Below are positions 33,398-44,845 of a DNA stretch of 64,000 nt, in pieces. This stretch comes from Pseudomonadota bacterium (GTDB lineage Bacteria > Pseudomonadota > Gammaproteobacteria > Acidiferrobacterales > UBA6901). The notes below the pieces were generated by a model. The model saw nothing but the letters and a program-made list of their open reading frames with translations. It was not told where the DNA came from and ran no database searches. The position numbers were made by a program, and so were the translations under genes. Where the stretch lies: assembly GCA_021819085.1 (NCBI GenBank), contig JAKASJ010000014.1:18442-82441 (forward strand), in the 5' to 3' direction. Position 1 is the first letter of the stretch, and each line of letters starts with the position of its first letter.

Positions 33398-33406
33398 TGC
33401 TATAAT
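33398..33406 (+). promoter_or_regulatory. Candidate extended -10 promoter upstream of the Sel1-repeat gene
   Basis: tgctataat (TGn-TATAAT) about 48 nt upstream of ATG 33454; no good -35. Confidence 0.4.
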
Positions 33407-33453
33407 TTGAATCGAGTAAATTCCCATAGCCAATAATTAAAAGGGAAGCGATT

Positions 33454-34017
33454 ATGAAAATGGTGAAGATACAGGTGACCATGGCAATTTTCTGCACGCT
33501 TGCTGTGGCTGGCCAGGCGCTGGCGGAATCGCCCGGTCTGGTTACGCTGGAGAGGCGGGCGGAGGCTGGAAACGCGCCTGCAGCAGATCTGCTTGGCCTC
33601 TCTTATCTGCAGGGTCGTGGTGTCGAACAGGACTATGCCAAAGCCAGGTACTGGTTCGAAAAGGCTGCGGCGCATCATGGTCCGGCAGCCATGATGAATC
33701 TCGGTTTGATGTATTTGCACGGGGTCGGCGTACCCCAAGATGACGACAAGGCTGCCGCCTGGTTCAAGAAATCCTCTGACCTCGGCTGGGCGCCTGGACA
33801 ATACTGGATGGGCTACATGTACCAGCATGGCTTCGGCGTAAAGAAAGACATCGAGCATGCCATGCTTTTATACGGCCTGGCAGCCAATTCCGGCTTCAAG
33901 CCCGCCCTGCGGATGCTTATCCAGATCAGGGCGGAACAGGATTTCGAAAAGATGCACAAGGATGATGGTCGGGCCAGGAATTCCGGTACATCGAATACCA
34001 CGAATAATCGGATCTAA
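33454..34017 (+). CDS. Secreted Sel1-repeat (TPR-like) protein
   Basis: Signal peptide MKMVKIQVTMAIFCTLAVAGQALA; three Sel1 repeats (ADLLGLSYLQGRGVEQDYAKARYWFEKAA...). Confidence 0.87.
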   Translation: MKMVKIQVTMAIFCTLAVAGQALAESPGLVTLERRAEAGNAPAADLLGLSYLQGRGVEQDYAKARYWFEKAAAHHGPAAMMNLGLMYLHGVGVPQDDDKAAAWFKKSSDLGWAPGQYWMGYMYQHGFGVKKDIEHAMLLYGLAANSGFKPALRMLIQIRAEQDFEKMHKDDGRARNSGTSNTTNNRI

Positions 34018-34757
34018 TTCCCGGCCGGCGCCCAGGACGCAAAAGACGACCGGCATTCCAGGGAACAGCGCACCGGCGTCGATGCGCAGATCTTCGCGGC
34101 TGTCCGTGCCGAGCTTTCCGCAATGCTCCCCCCGCATATCATGTACAGACGGTGAAGTTAGTCCGGGGTCATGCCCGAGATGTCTGCGCACCGCCAGGAC
34201 TGGCCAAGCTGTCCCGATCTCAGGGTCGGAGACGGTGCCATAGTCAGGTCCGATAGGCAGGAAGCCGGAAATGGGAAGAACCCCCGCTGCCGCAGGAATG
34301 CCGTTCCCCCTGGGGTCCTGAGGGCGCAGCGGTGGCCGTCCGGGATGGGCGCCACGCGCAACAGCGCCCTGGCGTGTTCCGAATGCCAACCATTCGAGAA
34401 AATGCCCTCGCCGCGCCGGCATATCGAACACCCCGGGGTCCATTCCAAATTCCATCGCGTTGAACACCCCAACGCGCGCACCGGCCGGTGGGCGGATGTG
34501 TGATATGCTTCCGGAGCCGGCAGGCGGGGTTCAAGTGTGCGGCTTCATCAACGGCACCGGCTGTCCGTCGGACCCGCGGACCAGGCGCAACGGCCGGTTC
34601 CAGGCAACGTGCGCCAGGAAGCGCCCAAAGTGCCAGCCGGGTTTCCGCGTCCTGGCAGGGAACTGCAGCCGGCGCGATTTCGAATTCATGGAGCGGGTGT
34701 TCTTAACGCAGACCATCGTCGCCACCTCCTGATGGTGGCTGACGTGGCGGAGATATT

Positions 34758-35774
34758 ATGATCATTGTCATGCGCTCGGATGCCACCGAGGAGCAGGTCA
34801 AGGCGGTAGACGACAGGTTGCGCGTGCTTGAGCTCGCGGCCAACATTTCGCGTGGACATGAGCGCACCGTTATCGGGGCGATCGGCGACGACCGCAAGGT
34901 TCAGACCGAGACCCTCGAGGCCTTGCCGGGCGTCGAGCGCGTCATACGTGTCCTCAAGCCCTACAAGATCGTGGCGCGCGAGTGGCACCGGGATGACAGC
35001 GTCATTCAGATAGGCGGCGTACCGCTGGGAGGCCGCACCGTACAGGTGATCGCCGGCCCGTGCTCGGTTGAGACCCCGGAACAGATGGATGTCTCGGCCG
35101 CCGCCGTGCGTGCCGCCGGCTGCCGGCTGATGCGCGGCGGCGCGTTCAAGCCCCGCACCAGCCCGTACACATTCCAGGGTCTCGGCGAGAAGGGGTTGGA
35201 ATACCTCGTGAATGCCGCGCGCCAGCATGGACTGCCGGTTGTTACCGAGCTCATGGATGTGCGCCAGCTCGACACGTTTCTGCGCTACGGCGTGGACGTC
35301 ATTCAGATCGGCACGCGCAACATGCAGAATTTCGACCTGCTGAAAGAGGTCGGTCGCGTGGACCGGCCGGTGATCCTCAAGCGCGGTATGGCGGCGACGA
35401 TCAGCGAGTGGCTCATGTCGGCCGAGTACATCGCTGCGGGCGGCAACCACAAGATCATCTTCTGCGAGCGCGGGGTGCGCAGTTTCGAAACCGCTTACCG
35501 CAACATGCTGGATGTAACCGCGGTTGCGGTGCTCAAGCGCGAGACCCATCTGCCGGTGATCATCGATCCGTCGCATGCCGGCGGCAAGGCCTGGATGGTT
35601 CCTTCCCTGGCCCGCGCTGCGGTTGCGGCCGGCGCCGACGGGCTGCTGGTGGAGATGCACCCCTGCCCGAACGAGGCCTGGTGTGACGCCGACCAGGCGC
35701 TCACGCCGCAGGAGCTCAACACCCTGATGGGGGAATTGCGCGGGATTGCGGCGGTGCTGGGGAGGGATCTGTGA
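34758..35774 (+). CDS. aroF: 3-deoxy-7-phosphoheptulonate synthase (AroF/I-beta type)
   Basis: N-term ferredoxin-like MIIVMRSDATEEQVKAV; IAGPCSVE; GGAFKPRTSPYTFQGLG; IDPSHAGG. Confidence 0.95.
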   Translation: MIIVMRSDATEEQVKAVDDRLRVLELAANISRGHERTVIGAIGDDRKVQTETLEALPGVERVIRVLKPYKIVAREWHRDDSVIQIGGVPLGGRTVQVIAGPCSVETPEQMDVSAAAVRAAGCRLMRGGAFKPRTSPYTFQGLGEKGLEYLVNAARQHGLPVVTELMDVRQLDTFLRYGVDVIQIGTRNMQNFDLLKEVGRVDRPVILKRGMAATISEWLMSAEYIAAGGNHKIIFCERGVRSFETAYRNMLDVTAVAVLKRETHLPVIIDPSHAGGKAWMVPSLARAAVAAGADGLLVEMHPCPNEAWCDADQALTPQELNTLMGELRGIAAVLGRDL

Positions 35775-35871
35775 TACCGGATACAGCGGGACAGACACAC
35801 CGGCACGGCCGTGGTCAGTGTGCCGGTGTCCTGGGCGGTGCCGTGCTGCAACCGGCGGAGCGCGTCGGTCC

Positions 35872-36738
35872 GTGATCGGGCGGCTGGCCGTCCTCGGCGT
35901 CGGCCTCATCGGCGGGTCGCTGGCGCGCGCCCTGCGCGCGGCGGGGGCGGTCGAGGAGGTCGTCGGTTACGGCCGCGGCCAGGCCAATCTCCGGAAGGCG
36001 ATGGAACTTGGCGTGATCGACCGTGCGGAGTGCTCGGCTGCGCGTGCGGTGAGTGCGGCCGACATGATTGTGCTTGCGCTTCCGGTCGGATCGATGGCCG
36101 CCACGCTGAGCGAGATCGCCCCGCAGATCGGTGCCCAGACTGTGGTGACCGACGTCGGCAGCGTGAAGGGCAGCGTCGTGAGTGCGGCACGCGCGGCACT
36201 CGGTGAGCACTTCCGCCGGTTCGTGCCGGGACATCCGATCGCCGGAACCGAGCAGTCCGGCGTCGCAGCGTCCTTCGCCGAGCTGTTCCGGGACCGGCGT
36301 GTGGTGCTCACCCCGGTGGCCGAGACCGATCCCGATGCACTCGAGCGCGTGCGTTCGATGTGGCAGGCGACCGGGGCGCAGACCGTATCGATGGAGGTCA
36401 GCCATCACGACGAGATCCTGGCCGCAACGAGCCATCTGCCGCATCTTCTGGCCTATTGCCTGGTCGATACCCTGGCGTGCATGGATGACAGCCGCGTGAT
36501 TTTCGATTTTGCCGCTGGCGGGTTCCGCGATTTCACCCGCATCGCAGGGAGCGATCCGGTGATGTGGCGCGACATCTGTCTGGCAAATCGCGCTGCGATC
36601 CTGGCCGCGCTCGGGCAATACCGCAGCGACCTGGATGCACTGATGTCCGCCATAGGGCGGGACGACGGTGACTGGCTGCTGGAACTTTTTACGCGCGCCA
36701 AACGCGAGCGCGATGCGCTCAACGGCGGCCGCAGGTAG
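35872..36738 (+). CDS. tyrA: Prephenate dehydrogenase (GTG start)
   Basis: RLAVLGVGLIGGSLARALRAAG; VPGHPIAGTEQSG; ATSHLPHLLAY. Confidence 0.92.
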   Translation: MIGRLAVLGVGLIGGSLARALRAAGAVEEVVGYGRGQANLRKAMELGVIDRAECSAARAVSAADMIVLALPVGSMAATLSEIAPQIGAQTVVTDVGSVKGSVVSAARAALGEHFRRFVPGHPIAGTEQSGVAASFAELFRDRRVVLTPVAETDPDALERVRSMWQATGAQTVSMEVSHHDEILAATSHLPHLLAYCLVDTLACMDDSRVIFDFAAGGFRDFTRIAGSDPVMWRDICLANRAAILAALGQYRSDLDALMSAIGRDDGDWLLELFTRAKRERDALNGGRR

Positions 36739-36810
36739 GAAGCTGCGCCATGCCGTCCGGCCACAAACCCCTGCCGCCCGCGCGCCGATTCATATACTTC
36801 GAGAACCGCG

Positions 36811-38163
36811 ATGACTGCCAGACCAGAAACAGCGCAATCCCCGTTTGACTACCTGATAGAACCCGGAGGGAGGCTGAGCGGCCGCCTGCGCGTGCCCGGC
36901 GACAAGTCCATCTCCCACCGCTGCGTCATGCTTGGGGCGCTCGCCCGCGGGCAGACGCGGGTGAGCGGACTGCTGGAGGGCGAGGATGTGCTCGCCACGC
37001 TTGCCGCGTTCCGTGCCATGGGCGTGGAAGCCGCCGGTCCACGCGACGGCTCTCTGCTGATCCGTGGTGCGGGTCTGCACGGCCTGCGTCCGCCGCCGGC
37101 GGCGCTCGACATGGGCAACTCTGGCACCGCGATGCGCCTGATGGCCGGGATTCTTTCGGGACAGGCATTTGATTCGGTACTCACGGGGGATGAATCGCTG
37201 AGCAATCGTCCGATGGGCCGGGTCGCCGAACCGCTGGCGGCGATGGGCGCTCGCATCGAGACCGCCGCCGGCGGCAAGCCACCGCTGCGGATCCACGGCG
37301 GGCAGCGGCTGTGCGGCATCGACTACCGCCTGCCGGTGCCGAGCGCCCAGGTCAAATCGGCACTGCTGCTCGCCGGCCTGTACGCCGGGGGCGTGACGTG
37401 CGTGCGTGAACCCGCGCCCACCCGGGACCACACCGAGCGCATGCTGCGGGGTTTCGGATACCCGGTCCAGACCGAGGGAAGCATCATCAGCCTGCGCGGC
37501 GGCGGCGCCCTGACCGCCTGCGCCATCGATGTGCCTGCGGACATTTCCTCGGCCGCGTTTTTTCTGGTAGGTGCGGCCATGACCCCCGGCTCTGATCTGG
37601 TCCTGGAGCATGTCGGTGTCAACCCAACGCGCATTGGTGTGCTGAACATTCTGCGTGCCATGGGAGCGGCGATCGAGGTGGTCAACGAACGCATGATCGG
37701 CGGCGAGCCGGTAGCTGACCTGCGTGTGACGGGAAGCCGACTGCACGGCATCGATGTCCCGCAGGACCAGGTGCCGCTGGCGATTGATGAATTTCCGGCG
37801 CTGTTCATTGCGGCCGCCAGCGCCGAAGGCCGGACGCGGCTCGCCGGAGCGGGGGAGTTGCGGGTAAAGGAAAGCGACCGCATTTCGGTCATGGCTAAAG
37901 GACTCATGCGCCTGGGCGTGGACACGCACGAGACGCCGGATGGGATCATTATCCAGGGCGGGAAACTGGGATTTAGCCGGGAGCGGATGGAGGTCGACAG
38001 CGGCGGGGACCATCGCGTGGCCATGGCGTTTGCCATGGCTGCACTGCGCGCCGGGGGACCGATCCGCGTGCGAGACTGCCGCAATGTTGCCACCTCGTTT
38101 CCCGGTTTCGCAGCACTGGCGAGCCGCGCCGGGCTGGCCATTCGCGCGATCGGGCCGGACTGA
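36811..38163 (+). CDS. aroA: 3-phosphoshikimate 1-carboxyvinyltransferase
   Basis: VPGDKSISHRCVMLGALA; LDMGNSGTAMRLMAGIL; RVKESDRISVMAKGL. Confidence 0.96.
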   Translation: MTARPETAQSPFDYLIEPGGRLSGRLRVPGDKSISHRCVMLGALARGQTRVSGLLEGEDVLATLAAFRAMGVEAAGPRDGSLLIRGAGLHGLRPPPAALDMGNSGTAMRLMAGILSGQAFDSVLTGDESLSNRPMGRVAEPLAAMGARIETAAGGKPPLRIHGGQRLCGIDYRLPVPSAQVKSALLLAGLYAGGVTCVREPAPTRDHTERMLRGFGYPVQTEGSIISLRGGGALTACAIDVPADISSAAFFLVGAAMTPGSDLVLEHVGVNPTRIGVLNILRAMGAAIEVVNERMIGGEPVADLRVTGSRLHGIDVPQDQVPLAIDEFPALFIAAASAEGRTRLAGAGELRVKESDRISVMAKGLMRLGVDTHETPDGIIIQGGKLGFSRERMEVDSGGDHRVAMAFAMAALRAGGPIRVRDCRNVATSFPGFAALASRAGLAIRAIGPD

Positions 38164-38166
38164 GAC

Positions 38167-38859
38167 ATGAACGCGAACGCAACTGCAACCGTACCGGTCG
38201 TCGCTATCGATGGCCCTGGCGGATCCGGCAAGGGGACGGTGAGTCAGCTGTTGGCGGCGCGTCTGGCCTGGCATTACCTGGACAGCGGCGCGCTGTACCG
38301 CGCGGTCGGGCTGGCGGCGCAGGAAAAGGGGGTCAGGTTCGATGACGCCGCGGCTCTGGCCCATTTGGCGCGCGTGGCGGACATCCGCTTCGAGCCGCAG
38401 GCCAGCGGGCAGCCGCCCCGGGTCTGGCTCGACGGACGGGATGTGAGCGACGTGTTGCGCACCGAGGAGACGGGGTGCCTTGCCTCGCGGGTCGCCCAGT
38501 TTCCCGCCGTGCGCGAGGCACTGCTCGACAAGCAGCGGGATTTTCGCCGTCAGCCGGGCCTGGTTGCGGACGGGCGCGATATGGGCACGACCGTGTTTCC
38601 GGAGGCGATTCTTAAGGTGTTTCTGACCGCCAGTCCGGAGGTGCGTGCCGAAAGGCGCTATAAACAGTTGAAGGAAAAGGGGTTAGATGTTATCCTTTCA
38701 AGGCTATTGGGGGAGATTCGTGAGCGCGATGCGCGCGATGCCGCGCGCCAGGCCTCACCGTTAAGACCCGCCGCAGATGCCGAGATACTCGACACTTCCA
38801 GCCTGAGCATTGCGCAGGCGGTGGAGTTGATCTTTCAGCGTCTTCAGCAGCGGTTGTGA
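38167..38859 (+). CDS. cmk: Cytidylate kinase
   Basis: VVAIDGPGGSGKGTVSQLLA; VADGRDMGTTVFPEA. Confidence 0.95.
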   Translation: MNANATATVPVVAIDGPGGSGKGTVSQLLAARLAWHYLDSGALYRAVGLAAQEKGVRFDDAAALAHLARVADIRFEPQASGQPPRVWLDGRDVSDVLRTEETGCLASRVAQFPAVREALLDKQRDFRRQPGLVADGRDMGTTVFPEAILKVFLTASPEVRAERRYKQLKEKGLDVILSRLLGEIRERDARDAARQASPLRPAADAEILDTSSLSIAQAVELIFQRLQQRL

Positions 38860-39031
38860 CGGCAGGTCCGGCGGACGGCTGCCACGAAACTCCAGAACGT
38901 TAACGTCTATCCCATGGTGCCACGCGGCCTTCCGTATCCAGATGGTGCGCCGTGATTCCATGGACAGCGCATTGGGAGGTCACGGTTTGTGCTGCGGCCG
39001 CCCCAATTTTCAAACAGGTTAACCAACAATC

Positions 39032-40708
39032 ATGAGTGAAAGTTTCGCCGAGCTGTTCGAACAGAGTCTGACCAAGGTCCCCGTCCGTTCCGGCGGGTTG
39101 GTTACAGGCGAGGTCATGCATGTCGATAACGAGATTGTCGTCGTGGATGCCGGCCTTAAGTCCGAAGGCATGATCCCGGCCGAGCAGTTCCGCGATAGCC
39201 ACGGCGAACTGAATGTGAAAGTCGGCGACATGGTCGAAGTCGTCGTCGAGAATATCGAGGACGGGTTTGGCGAAACCCGCCTTTCGCGCGAGAAGGCCTG
39301 CCGCGTCAAGGCCTGGGACATCCTGGAGAAGGCGTTCGAAGCGCAGTCGGTGGTCACCGGCGTCATCACCGACAAGGTGAAGGGCGGATTCACGGTTGCG
39401 ATCGACACCATCCGGGCCTTCCTGCCCGGGTCGCTGGTGGACGTGCGCCCGGTGCGCGACCCGAGCTATCTCGAAGGCAAGGACCTGGAGTTCAAGGTCA
39501 TCAAGCTGGACCGCAAGCGCAACAACGTCGTTGTGTCGCGCCGGGCAGTGGTGGAATCGGAGATGTCGGTGGAGCGCGATGCGCTGCTGTCGAACCTCGA
39601 AGAAGGCCAGATCGTGAAGGGAGTGGTCAAGAACCTCACGGATTACGGCGCCTTTGTGGACCTCGGCGGCATCGACGGCCTGCTGCATATCACCGATCTC
39701 GCCTGGAAACGCGTGAAGCATCCCTCGGAAGTGCTCAAGATCGGCGATGAAATCGAGGCGAAAGTGCTGCGCTTCGACCGCGAACGCAATCGCGTTTCGC
39801 TCGGACTCAAACAGCTTGGCGACGACCCCTGGGTCGATCTCTCGCGGCGCTATCCGGAAGGTACGCGCCTGTTCGGGAAAGTCACCAACATCACCGACTA
39901 CGGCGCCTTTGTCGAGATCGAGGAGGGCGTGGAAGGTCTGGTGCATGTTTCGGAGATGGACTGGACCAACAAGAACATCCATCCCACCAAGGTCGTTCAG
40001 CTGGGCGACGAGGTGGAAGTCATGGTGCTCGACATAGATTCCGAGCGCCGGCGCATCTCGCTCGGCATCAAGCAGTGTCAGCCGAATCCGTGGGAGGAAT
40101 TCGCCGCCAGCCATAACAAGGGCGACAAGGTGCACGGCCAGATCAAGTCGATCACCGACTTTGGCGTGTTCGTCGGACTTGAGGGTGGCATCGACGGTCT
40201 GATTCACCTGAGCGATCTGTCGTGGGGCCGTGCCGGAGAAGAGGCGGTTCGCGACTACAAGAAGGGCGATGATCTGGAGGCCGTGGTGCTGGCCATCGAT
40301 CCGGAACGGGAGCGCATTTCGCTCGGTATCAAGCAGATGGAGGGCGATCCGTTTACGAGTTTCGTGGCCGAGCACGGCAAGGGAAGCGTCGTCAAGGGCA
40401 CCGTCGGCGCAGTTGACGCCAAGGGAGCAGTGGTTAAACTTTCTGATGAGGTCGAGGGATATCTACGGGCGTCCGAGCTTTCGCGCGACCGGATCGAGGA
40501 TGCGCGCACGGTACTCAATGAAGGTGATGCCATAGAGGCCAAGATCACCACGATTGACCGCAAGAACCGCAAGATCTCGCTGTCTGTGAAGGCCAAGGAT
40601 CTTGAGGAGGAGAATGAAGCGGTTCAGGAGTACACGCGCAAGTCCGGAACCGGGGGGTCGAGCCTCGCGGACAAGCTGAAAGAGAAGCTGGTCAACAAGG
40701 ACAGCTAG
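39032..40708 (+). CDS. rpsA: 30S ribosomal protein S1
   Basis: Repeated S1 domains, e.g. [37 protein letters not shown]. Confidence 0.98.
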   Translation: MSESFAELFEQSLTKVPVRSGGLVTGEVMHVDNEIVVVDAGLKSEGMIPAEQFRDSHGELNVKVGDMVEVVVENIEDGFGETRLSREKACRVKAWDILEKAFEAQSVVTGVITDKVKGGFTVAIDTIRAFLPGSLVDVRPVRDPSYLEGKDLEFKVIKLDRKRNNVVVSRRAVVESEMSVERDALLSNLEEGQIVKGVVKNLTDYGAFVDLGGIDGLLHITDLAWKRVKHPSEVLKIGDEIEAKVLRFDRERNRVSLGLKQLGDDPWVDLSRRYPEGTRLFGKVTNITDYGAFVEIEEGVEGLVHVSEMDWTNKNIHPTKVVQLGDEVEVMVLDIDSERRRISLGIKQCQPNPWEEFAASHNKGDKVHGQIKSITDFGVFVGLEGGIDGLIHLSDLSWGRAGEEAVRDYKKGDDLEAVVLAIDPERERISLGIKQMEGDPFTSFVAEHGKGSVVKGTVGAVDAKGAVVKLSDEVEGYLRASELSRDRIEDARTVLNEGDAIEAKITTIDRKNRKISLSVKAKDLEEENEAVQEYTRKSGTGGSSLADKLKEKLVNKDS

Positions 40709-40769
40709 GCGTCGTGTGATGTGCGGCTGTTGCTAGCCGGCTTTATGCACAGTCCTGAGGGTGCCAGAG

Positions 40770-41048
40770 ATGACCAAGTCGGAGTTGATCGCTGTGCTTG
40801 CGGCCAAGCAGCCGCAGCTCGAATACCGGGATGTGGAGCTTGCCGTGAAGGAGCTGCTTGAGCAGATGTCTGCGGCGCTGGCGGCGGGGGAGCGCATCGA
40901 AGTACGGGGTTTCGGGAGTTTCTCGCTGCATTACCGTCCGCCGCGGCTGGGACGCAACCCCAAGACCGGAGACTCGGTCAGGGTTCCTGACAAGCACGTG
41001 CCGCACTTCAAGCCCGGCAAGGAGTTGCGGGAGCGCGTCGATCTTTAG
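40770..41048 (+). CDS. ihfB: Integration host factor subunit beta
   Basis: [11 protein letters not shown]...[51 protein letters not shown]. Confidence 0.96.
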   Translation: MTKSELIAVLAAKQPQLEYRDVELAVKELLEQMSAALAAGERIEVRGFGSFSLHYRPPRLGRNPKTGDSVRVPDKHVPHFKPGKELRERVDL

Positions 41049-41087
41049 AGGCGGTCATCGGTCCAGTCCGGTCCGGCTTCAGGACAG

Positions 41088-41126
41088 AAAGCGGCATTGG
41101 GGTTTTCCAATGCCGCTTTTGTTTTC
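41088..41126 (+). terminator. Rho-independent terminator downstream of ihfB
   Basis: Perfect 13-bp inverted repeat aaagcggcattgg / ccaatgccgcttt (41088-41100, 41107-41119), 6-nt loop, T-rich tail ttgttttc. Confidence 0.9.
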
Positions 41127-41212
41127 GGTGGCCCGCAACGGCGGTTAATCCTTTCCGGTTTTTCTTGTATTGTGTCTGCCGGATCCTTAATAGCGAGTGT
41201 GTGGAGGCAGTT

Positions 41213-41509
41213 ATGAAACGGCTGCTGTATTTCCTGCTGGGAGTCGTGACGGTTTTCATCGGTCTGAGTTTTGCCTACAAGAATTCCGATGTGGTTGCGC
41301 TGAACTACTATTTCGGCCTGCACTGGGAAAGCCCGCTGTCCCTGATGCTCCTTGCGACTCTGGCGATCGGCATCGTCCTGGGGTTCGTAGCGAGCCTCGG
41401 CATGGTCGTGCGCATGCAGCGCCAGCTGGTGCGCGCCCGCCGCGAGATACGCGAGATCGAACAGGAAGTCATGAACCTGCGCGCGTTGCCGATCAAGGAC
41501 GTGCTGTAG
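41213..41509 (+). CDS. lapA: LapA-family inner membrane protein (DUF1049)
   Basis: MKRLLYFLLGVVTVFIGLSFAYKNSDVVALNYYFG; between ihfB and lapB. Confidence 0.9.
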   Translation: MKRLLYFLLGVVTVFIGLSFAYKNSDVVALNYYFGLHWESPLSLMLLATLAIGIVLGFVASLGMVVRMQRQLVRARREIREIEQEVMNLRALPIKDVL

Positions 41510-41511
41510 GC

Positions 41512-42723
41512 ATGCAACTCGCCGCGATCGATCTGCTGTGGCTGCTGTTGCCCGTGGCGGCGGCGTCCGGCTGGTTCGTGGCGCGCCTGGATCAGAAGCA
41601 TCGGTCAGGGCGTACCGCCCGGGGCCTGCCTTCGGCCTACTTCAAGGGGCTCAATTTCCTGCTCAATGAGCAGCCCGACAAGGCGATCGAGGTGTTCATC
41701 CAGATGCTCGAGGTCGACTCGGATACGGTCGAAACGCATCTCGCCCTGGGCAATCTTTTCCGGCGTCGTGGCGAGGTGGAGCGTGCCATCCGCATTCATC
41801 AGAATCTCATAGCCCGCCCCACGCTCGACAAGAACCAGCGTTCCCTGGCGCTGCTGGAACTCGGCCAGGATTACCTCAAGGCGGGCCTGTTCGATCGAGC
41901 CGAGAACCTGTTCCTGGAGCTCGCGGAAATACGGCAGCACACCGAGCAGGCACTGCGCTTCCTGGTGCATATCTTCCAGCAGGAAAAGGAGTGGGATCAG
42001 GCGATCTCGGTAAGTCGCCGGCTCGCGCGGGCGTCGGGCCGCAGTCAGGACGAAGTGATTGCGCAGTTTTACTGTGAACTTGCCGAGCAGGCCTTTGCCG
42101 AGGGCAACGCCGTCTCGGCGCGGCGTCTGGTGAACGATGCGTTCGGCGCCGACCGCAATTGCGTGCGCGCAAGCATACTTCTGGGCCGTCTCGAAGTGGC
42201 GGCAGGCCGGCACCGGGAGGCGCTCAAGGCATGGAAAAGGATCGAGGAGCAGGACCCGGTTTATCTGGGCGAGGTGGCAGGCCTGATCGCTGCAAGCTAT
42301 CAGGCGCTCAATGACGAAGCGGGGCTGTATGAATATTTCGACGCGGTGCGGCGCCGGCATGGCGGCGTTGCGCTGATGCTGGCGCTTGCCGATGTGATCA
42401 GGAGCCGGGACGGCGTACAGGCTGCCGAAGAGTTCGTTACTGCCTGGCTGCGTCAGCAACCTTCGGTTCAGGGACTGCATCGCCTTCTGGCGCTGAATCT
42501 GGTCGGGGCGGACACCACGAACCAGGCCGATCTCAATCTGCTGCAGGGCGTGATCGGCGAGTTGCTCGAGCAGCAGCAGGGTTACCTGTGCCAGGAATGC
42601 GGTTTCCGGGGCAAGACGCTGCACTGGCAGTGTCCGGGCTGCCACCGGTGGAATACGGTAAAACCGATTCCCGGACAGCCCGAGGAGCGGACGCAGGAGA
42701 GGCGGCGTGGCCAGCATATCTGA
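41512..42723 (+). CDS. lapB: Lipopolysaccharide assembly protein LapB (TPR + C-terminal rubredoxin-like metal site)
   Basis: TPR repeats; C-term [29 protein letters not shown]. Confidence 0.94.
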   Translation: MQLAAIDLLWLLLPVAAASGWFVARLDQKHRSGRTARGLPSAYFKGLNFLLNEQPDKAIEVFIQMLEVDSDTVETHLALGNLFRRRGEVERAIRIHQNLIARPTLDKNQRSLALLELGQDYLKAGLFDRAENLFLELAEIRQHTEQALRFLVHIFQQEKEWDQAISVSRRLARASGRSQDEVIAQFYCELAEQAFAEGNAVSARRLVNDAFGADRNCVRASILLGRLEVAAGRHREALKAWKRIEEQDPVYLGEVAGLIAASYQALNDEAGLYEYFDAVRRRHGGVALMLALADVIRSRDGVQAAEEFVTAWLRQQPSVQGLHRLLALNLVGADTTNQADLNLLQGVIGELLEQQQGYLCQECGFRGKTLHWQCPGCHRWNTVKPIPGQPEERTQERRRGQHI

Positions 42724-43447
42724 CGGCATCGCCGGCCCGCTGCGCAAGGATCCGCGCATCATAGTGGCGCTGGATTTTCCGTCCCGGGCTGATGCGCTTG
42801 CGTTCGCCGGCCGGGTCACGCCCGCACTGTGCCGACTCAAGGTGGGGCTTGAGCTGTTTGCCGCCGCGGGCCCGGGGGTTGTCGAGGAGCTTGCAGCGCG
42901 CGGATTCGATGTCTTCCTCGATCTGAAGTTTCACGACATCCCTACTACTGTGGCACGGGCGTGTGCGGCCGCCGCCCGTCTGGGTGCGTGGATGCTCAAC
43001 GTACATGCGCTGGGCGGTGTCCAGATGCTTGAAGCGGCGCGCACGGCGCTGGAGGCAGGCGTGACACGCCGCCCGCTCCTGATCGGCGTGACCGTCCTCA
43101 CGAGCCATGGAGCCGAAACGCTCGGGGAGATCGGGTTGCCGCCGGATCCGGCGGCCCAGGTGCTGCGACTCGCGAGGCTGGTGAAGACGGCTGGACTGGA
43201 CGGGATAGTCTGTTCCGCTCGCGAGGCCGGGATCCTGCGTGTACGGTTTGGAACCGACTTCGTGCTGGTCACTCCGGGCATCCGCCCGAGCGGTGTCGCG
43301 CCCGATGACCAGCAGCGAACCATGACTCCGCTTGCGGCGCTGCGTCAGGGGGCAGATTTTCTCGTGATTGGCCGGCCCATTACCCAGGCTCCTGATCCGG
43401 TCGCGGCGCTTGAGGAAATCAATAATCAGCTGCGGGCCCCGCTTTGA
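42707..43447 (+). CDS. pyrF: Orotidine 5'-phosphate decarboxylase
   Basis: [37 protein letters not shown]. Confidence 0.96.
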   Translation: MASISDGIAGPLRKDPRIIVALDFPSRADALAFAGRVTPALCRLKVGLELFAAAGPGVVEELAARGFDVFLDLKFHDIPTTVARACAAAARLGAWMLNVHALGGVQMLEAARTALEAGVTRRPLLIGVTVLTSHGAETLGEIGLPPDPAAQVLRLARLVKTAGLDGIVCSAREAGILRVRFGTDFVLVTPGIRPSGVAPDDQQRTMTPLAALRQGADFLVIGRPITQAPDPVAALEEINNQLRAPL

Positions 43448-43619
43448 GGATTGCCTGCATGTATTGCGACCGGATCCGGTACAGATCTGCGCCGAACCAT
43501 TGGCGTCGAGGCTGCTTTGTCCGGGAGAGATTGCAGATTAACGCGGCGGATCCGGTTTCCACCGCCTGTGCGGACAGAACACCAGTCTGGGTCATCGAAA
43601 GCAGCGTGGTGGCGGTGTC

Positions 43620-44135
43620 ATGAGCGGTTCCGATACTGAGTGCTGGTTTCTCGTTTACTCCAAGCCGCGCCAGGAAGAGACGGCGAAACAGAATCTGGAG
43701 CGTCAGGGGTACACCGTATATTTGCCGCGCGGGGTCCAAAGCCGGCGGCGTGCCGGAAAGCGCGTCACGGTAGTGGATCCGCTGTTTCCGCGTTACCTCT
43801 TCGTCCGACTGAACAGACAGTCGGACAACTGGGCGCCGATCCGATCTACGATCGGGGTCGCCGCACTGGTGCGCTTCGGATTGGAGCCGGCGCGCGTGCC
43901 CGATACGCTGGTTGCCTTGCTGCGTTCGCACGAAACCGCATCCGGAGTGCACGAGTGGACGCTTGCTCCGCTGCGCACTGGTCAGACGGTGCGGGTCGCA
44001 GAGGGCGCATTCGCGGGGTACCACGGGATCTTTCTTGCCCGCACGAGCCGCGAGCGGGTGACCGTGCTGCTCGACATCCTGGGGCGCCCGGTACGTGCGC
44101 AGCTAACGGCAGATCAGGTGGATCCGGCGGATTAG
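43620..44135 (+). CDS. rfaH: NusG paralog RfaH-like transcription antiterminator
   Basis: WFLVYSKPRQEETAKQNLERQGYTVYLPRG...VVDPLFPRYLFVRLN; 171 aa. Not in a secE-nusG context and close to a polysaccharide locus carrying an ops-like site. Confidence 0.85.
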   Translation: MSGSDTECWFLVYSKPRQEETAKQNLERQGYTVYLPRGVQSRRRAGKRVTVVDPLFPRYLFVRLNRQSDNWAPIRSTIGVAALVRFGLEPARVPDTLVALLRSHETASGVHEWTLAPLRTGQTVRVAEGAFAGYHGIFLARTSRERVTVLLDILGRPVRAQLTADQVDPAD

Positions 44136-44845
44136 CCGGCACAGGAACGATCAGCCTCTGCCAGATCGGTCGGACTGCCATCTATGCGGCGGTGCCCGGC
44201 CACCAGGGACCCCTGATCGCTTCCGGCAGCACGATCACGCCGGCGGGGCAGGTCTGACTGCAGTGACCCAAGACAGAAACGTCCATTACTGCGCCCGGGC
44301 GAACCCAGCGGGCGGCGACCTGGGCCAGTTCACTTAGGGCAATGTGACCCTCATGAACTCGCGCACCCGCGCCCAAATGGAGGCGAGATTTAATTGATAG
44401 GTAGTTCCTCCGCTGTTTTTAGCAGGCGCCCGGTTATATCGACACGGTAGATCAGGCCGCAGCCCTTGACGATAGCTGACTAGGTATTCGACACTGTATA
44501 GTAAGATGGCGCCCGTGGCGCAGCAAGGGGCGTGCATACCTGCCAGAATGCAGGTTCTACGTGTTGCTTCCGCGCTTTCATTCTGTTCCAGCGCACCTGC
44601 GACCCACGGTGAGCCGCTTGCTGATGAATGGTACGGCGACCAAGCCTCGATCGCGAAACTTGAGCGACGCGCGAATGGGCGTCTCGTGTTTCTGTATTGA
44701 TGTCCATGTGAAGGTTGCGCGAAACGGTGGTGCGTTTTCCGCAGAGTGCCGTGTGCATCAGGCAGTTTGAAGAAATGAGGAGCGCCGGAGCCACGCGGAC
44801 TGAGCGTTTCGGAAGTCTACCGGGGGGTTCGGCGGACAAGCCATC

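Noticed and set aside
36790-38364. 524-aa minus-strand ORF
   Set aside because: Antisense to aroA, which has clear family motifs
38900-40375. 491-aa minus-strand ORF
   Set aside because: Antisense to rpsA; periodicity mirrors the S1 repeats
41605-42840. 411-aa minus-strand ORF
   Set aside because: Antisense shadow of lapB
44466-44502. Possible promoter upstream of jetA (TTGACG ... TATAGT)
   Set aside because: Spacer is about 25 nt, too long for a standard sigma70 promoter
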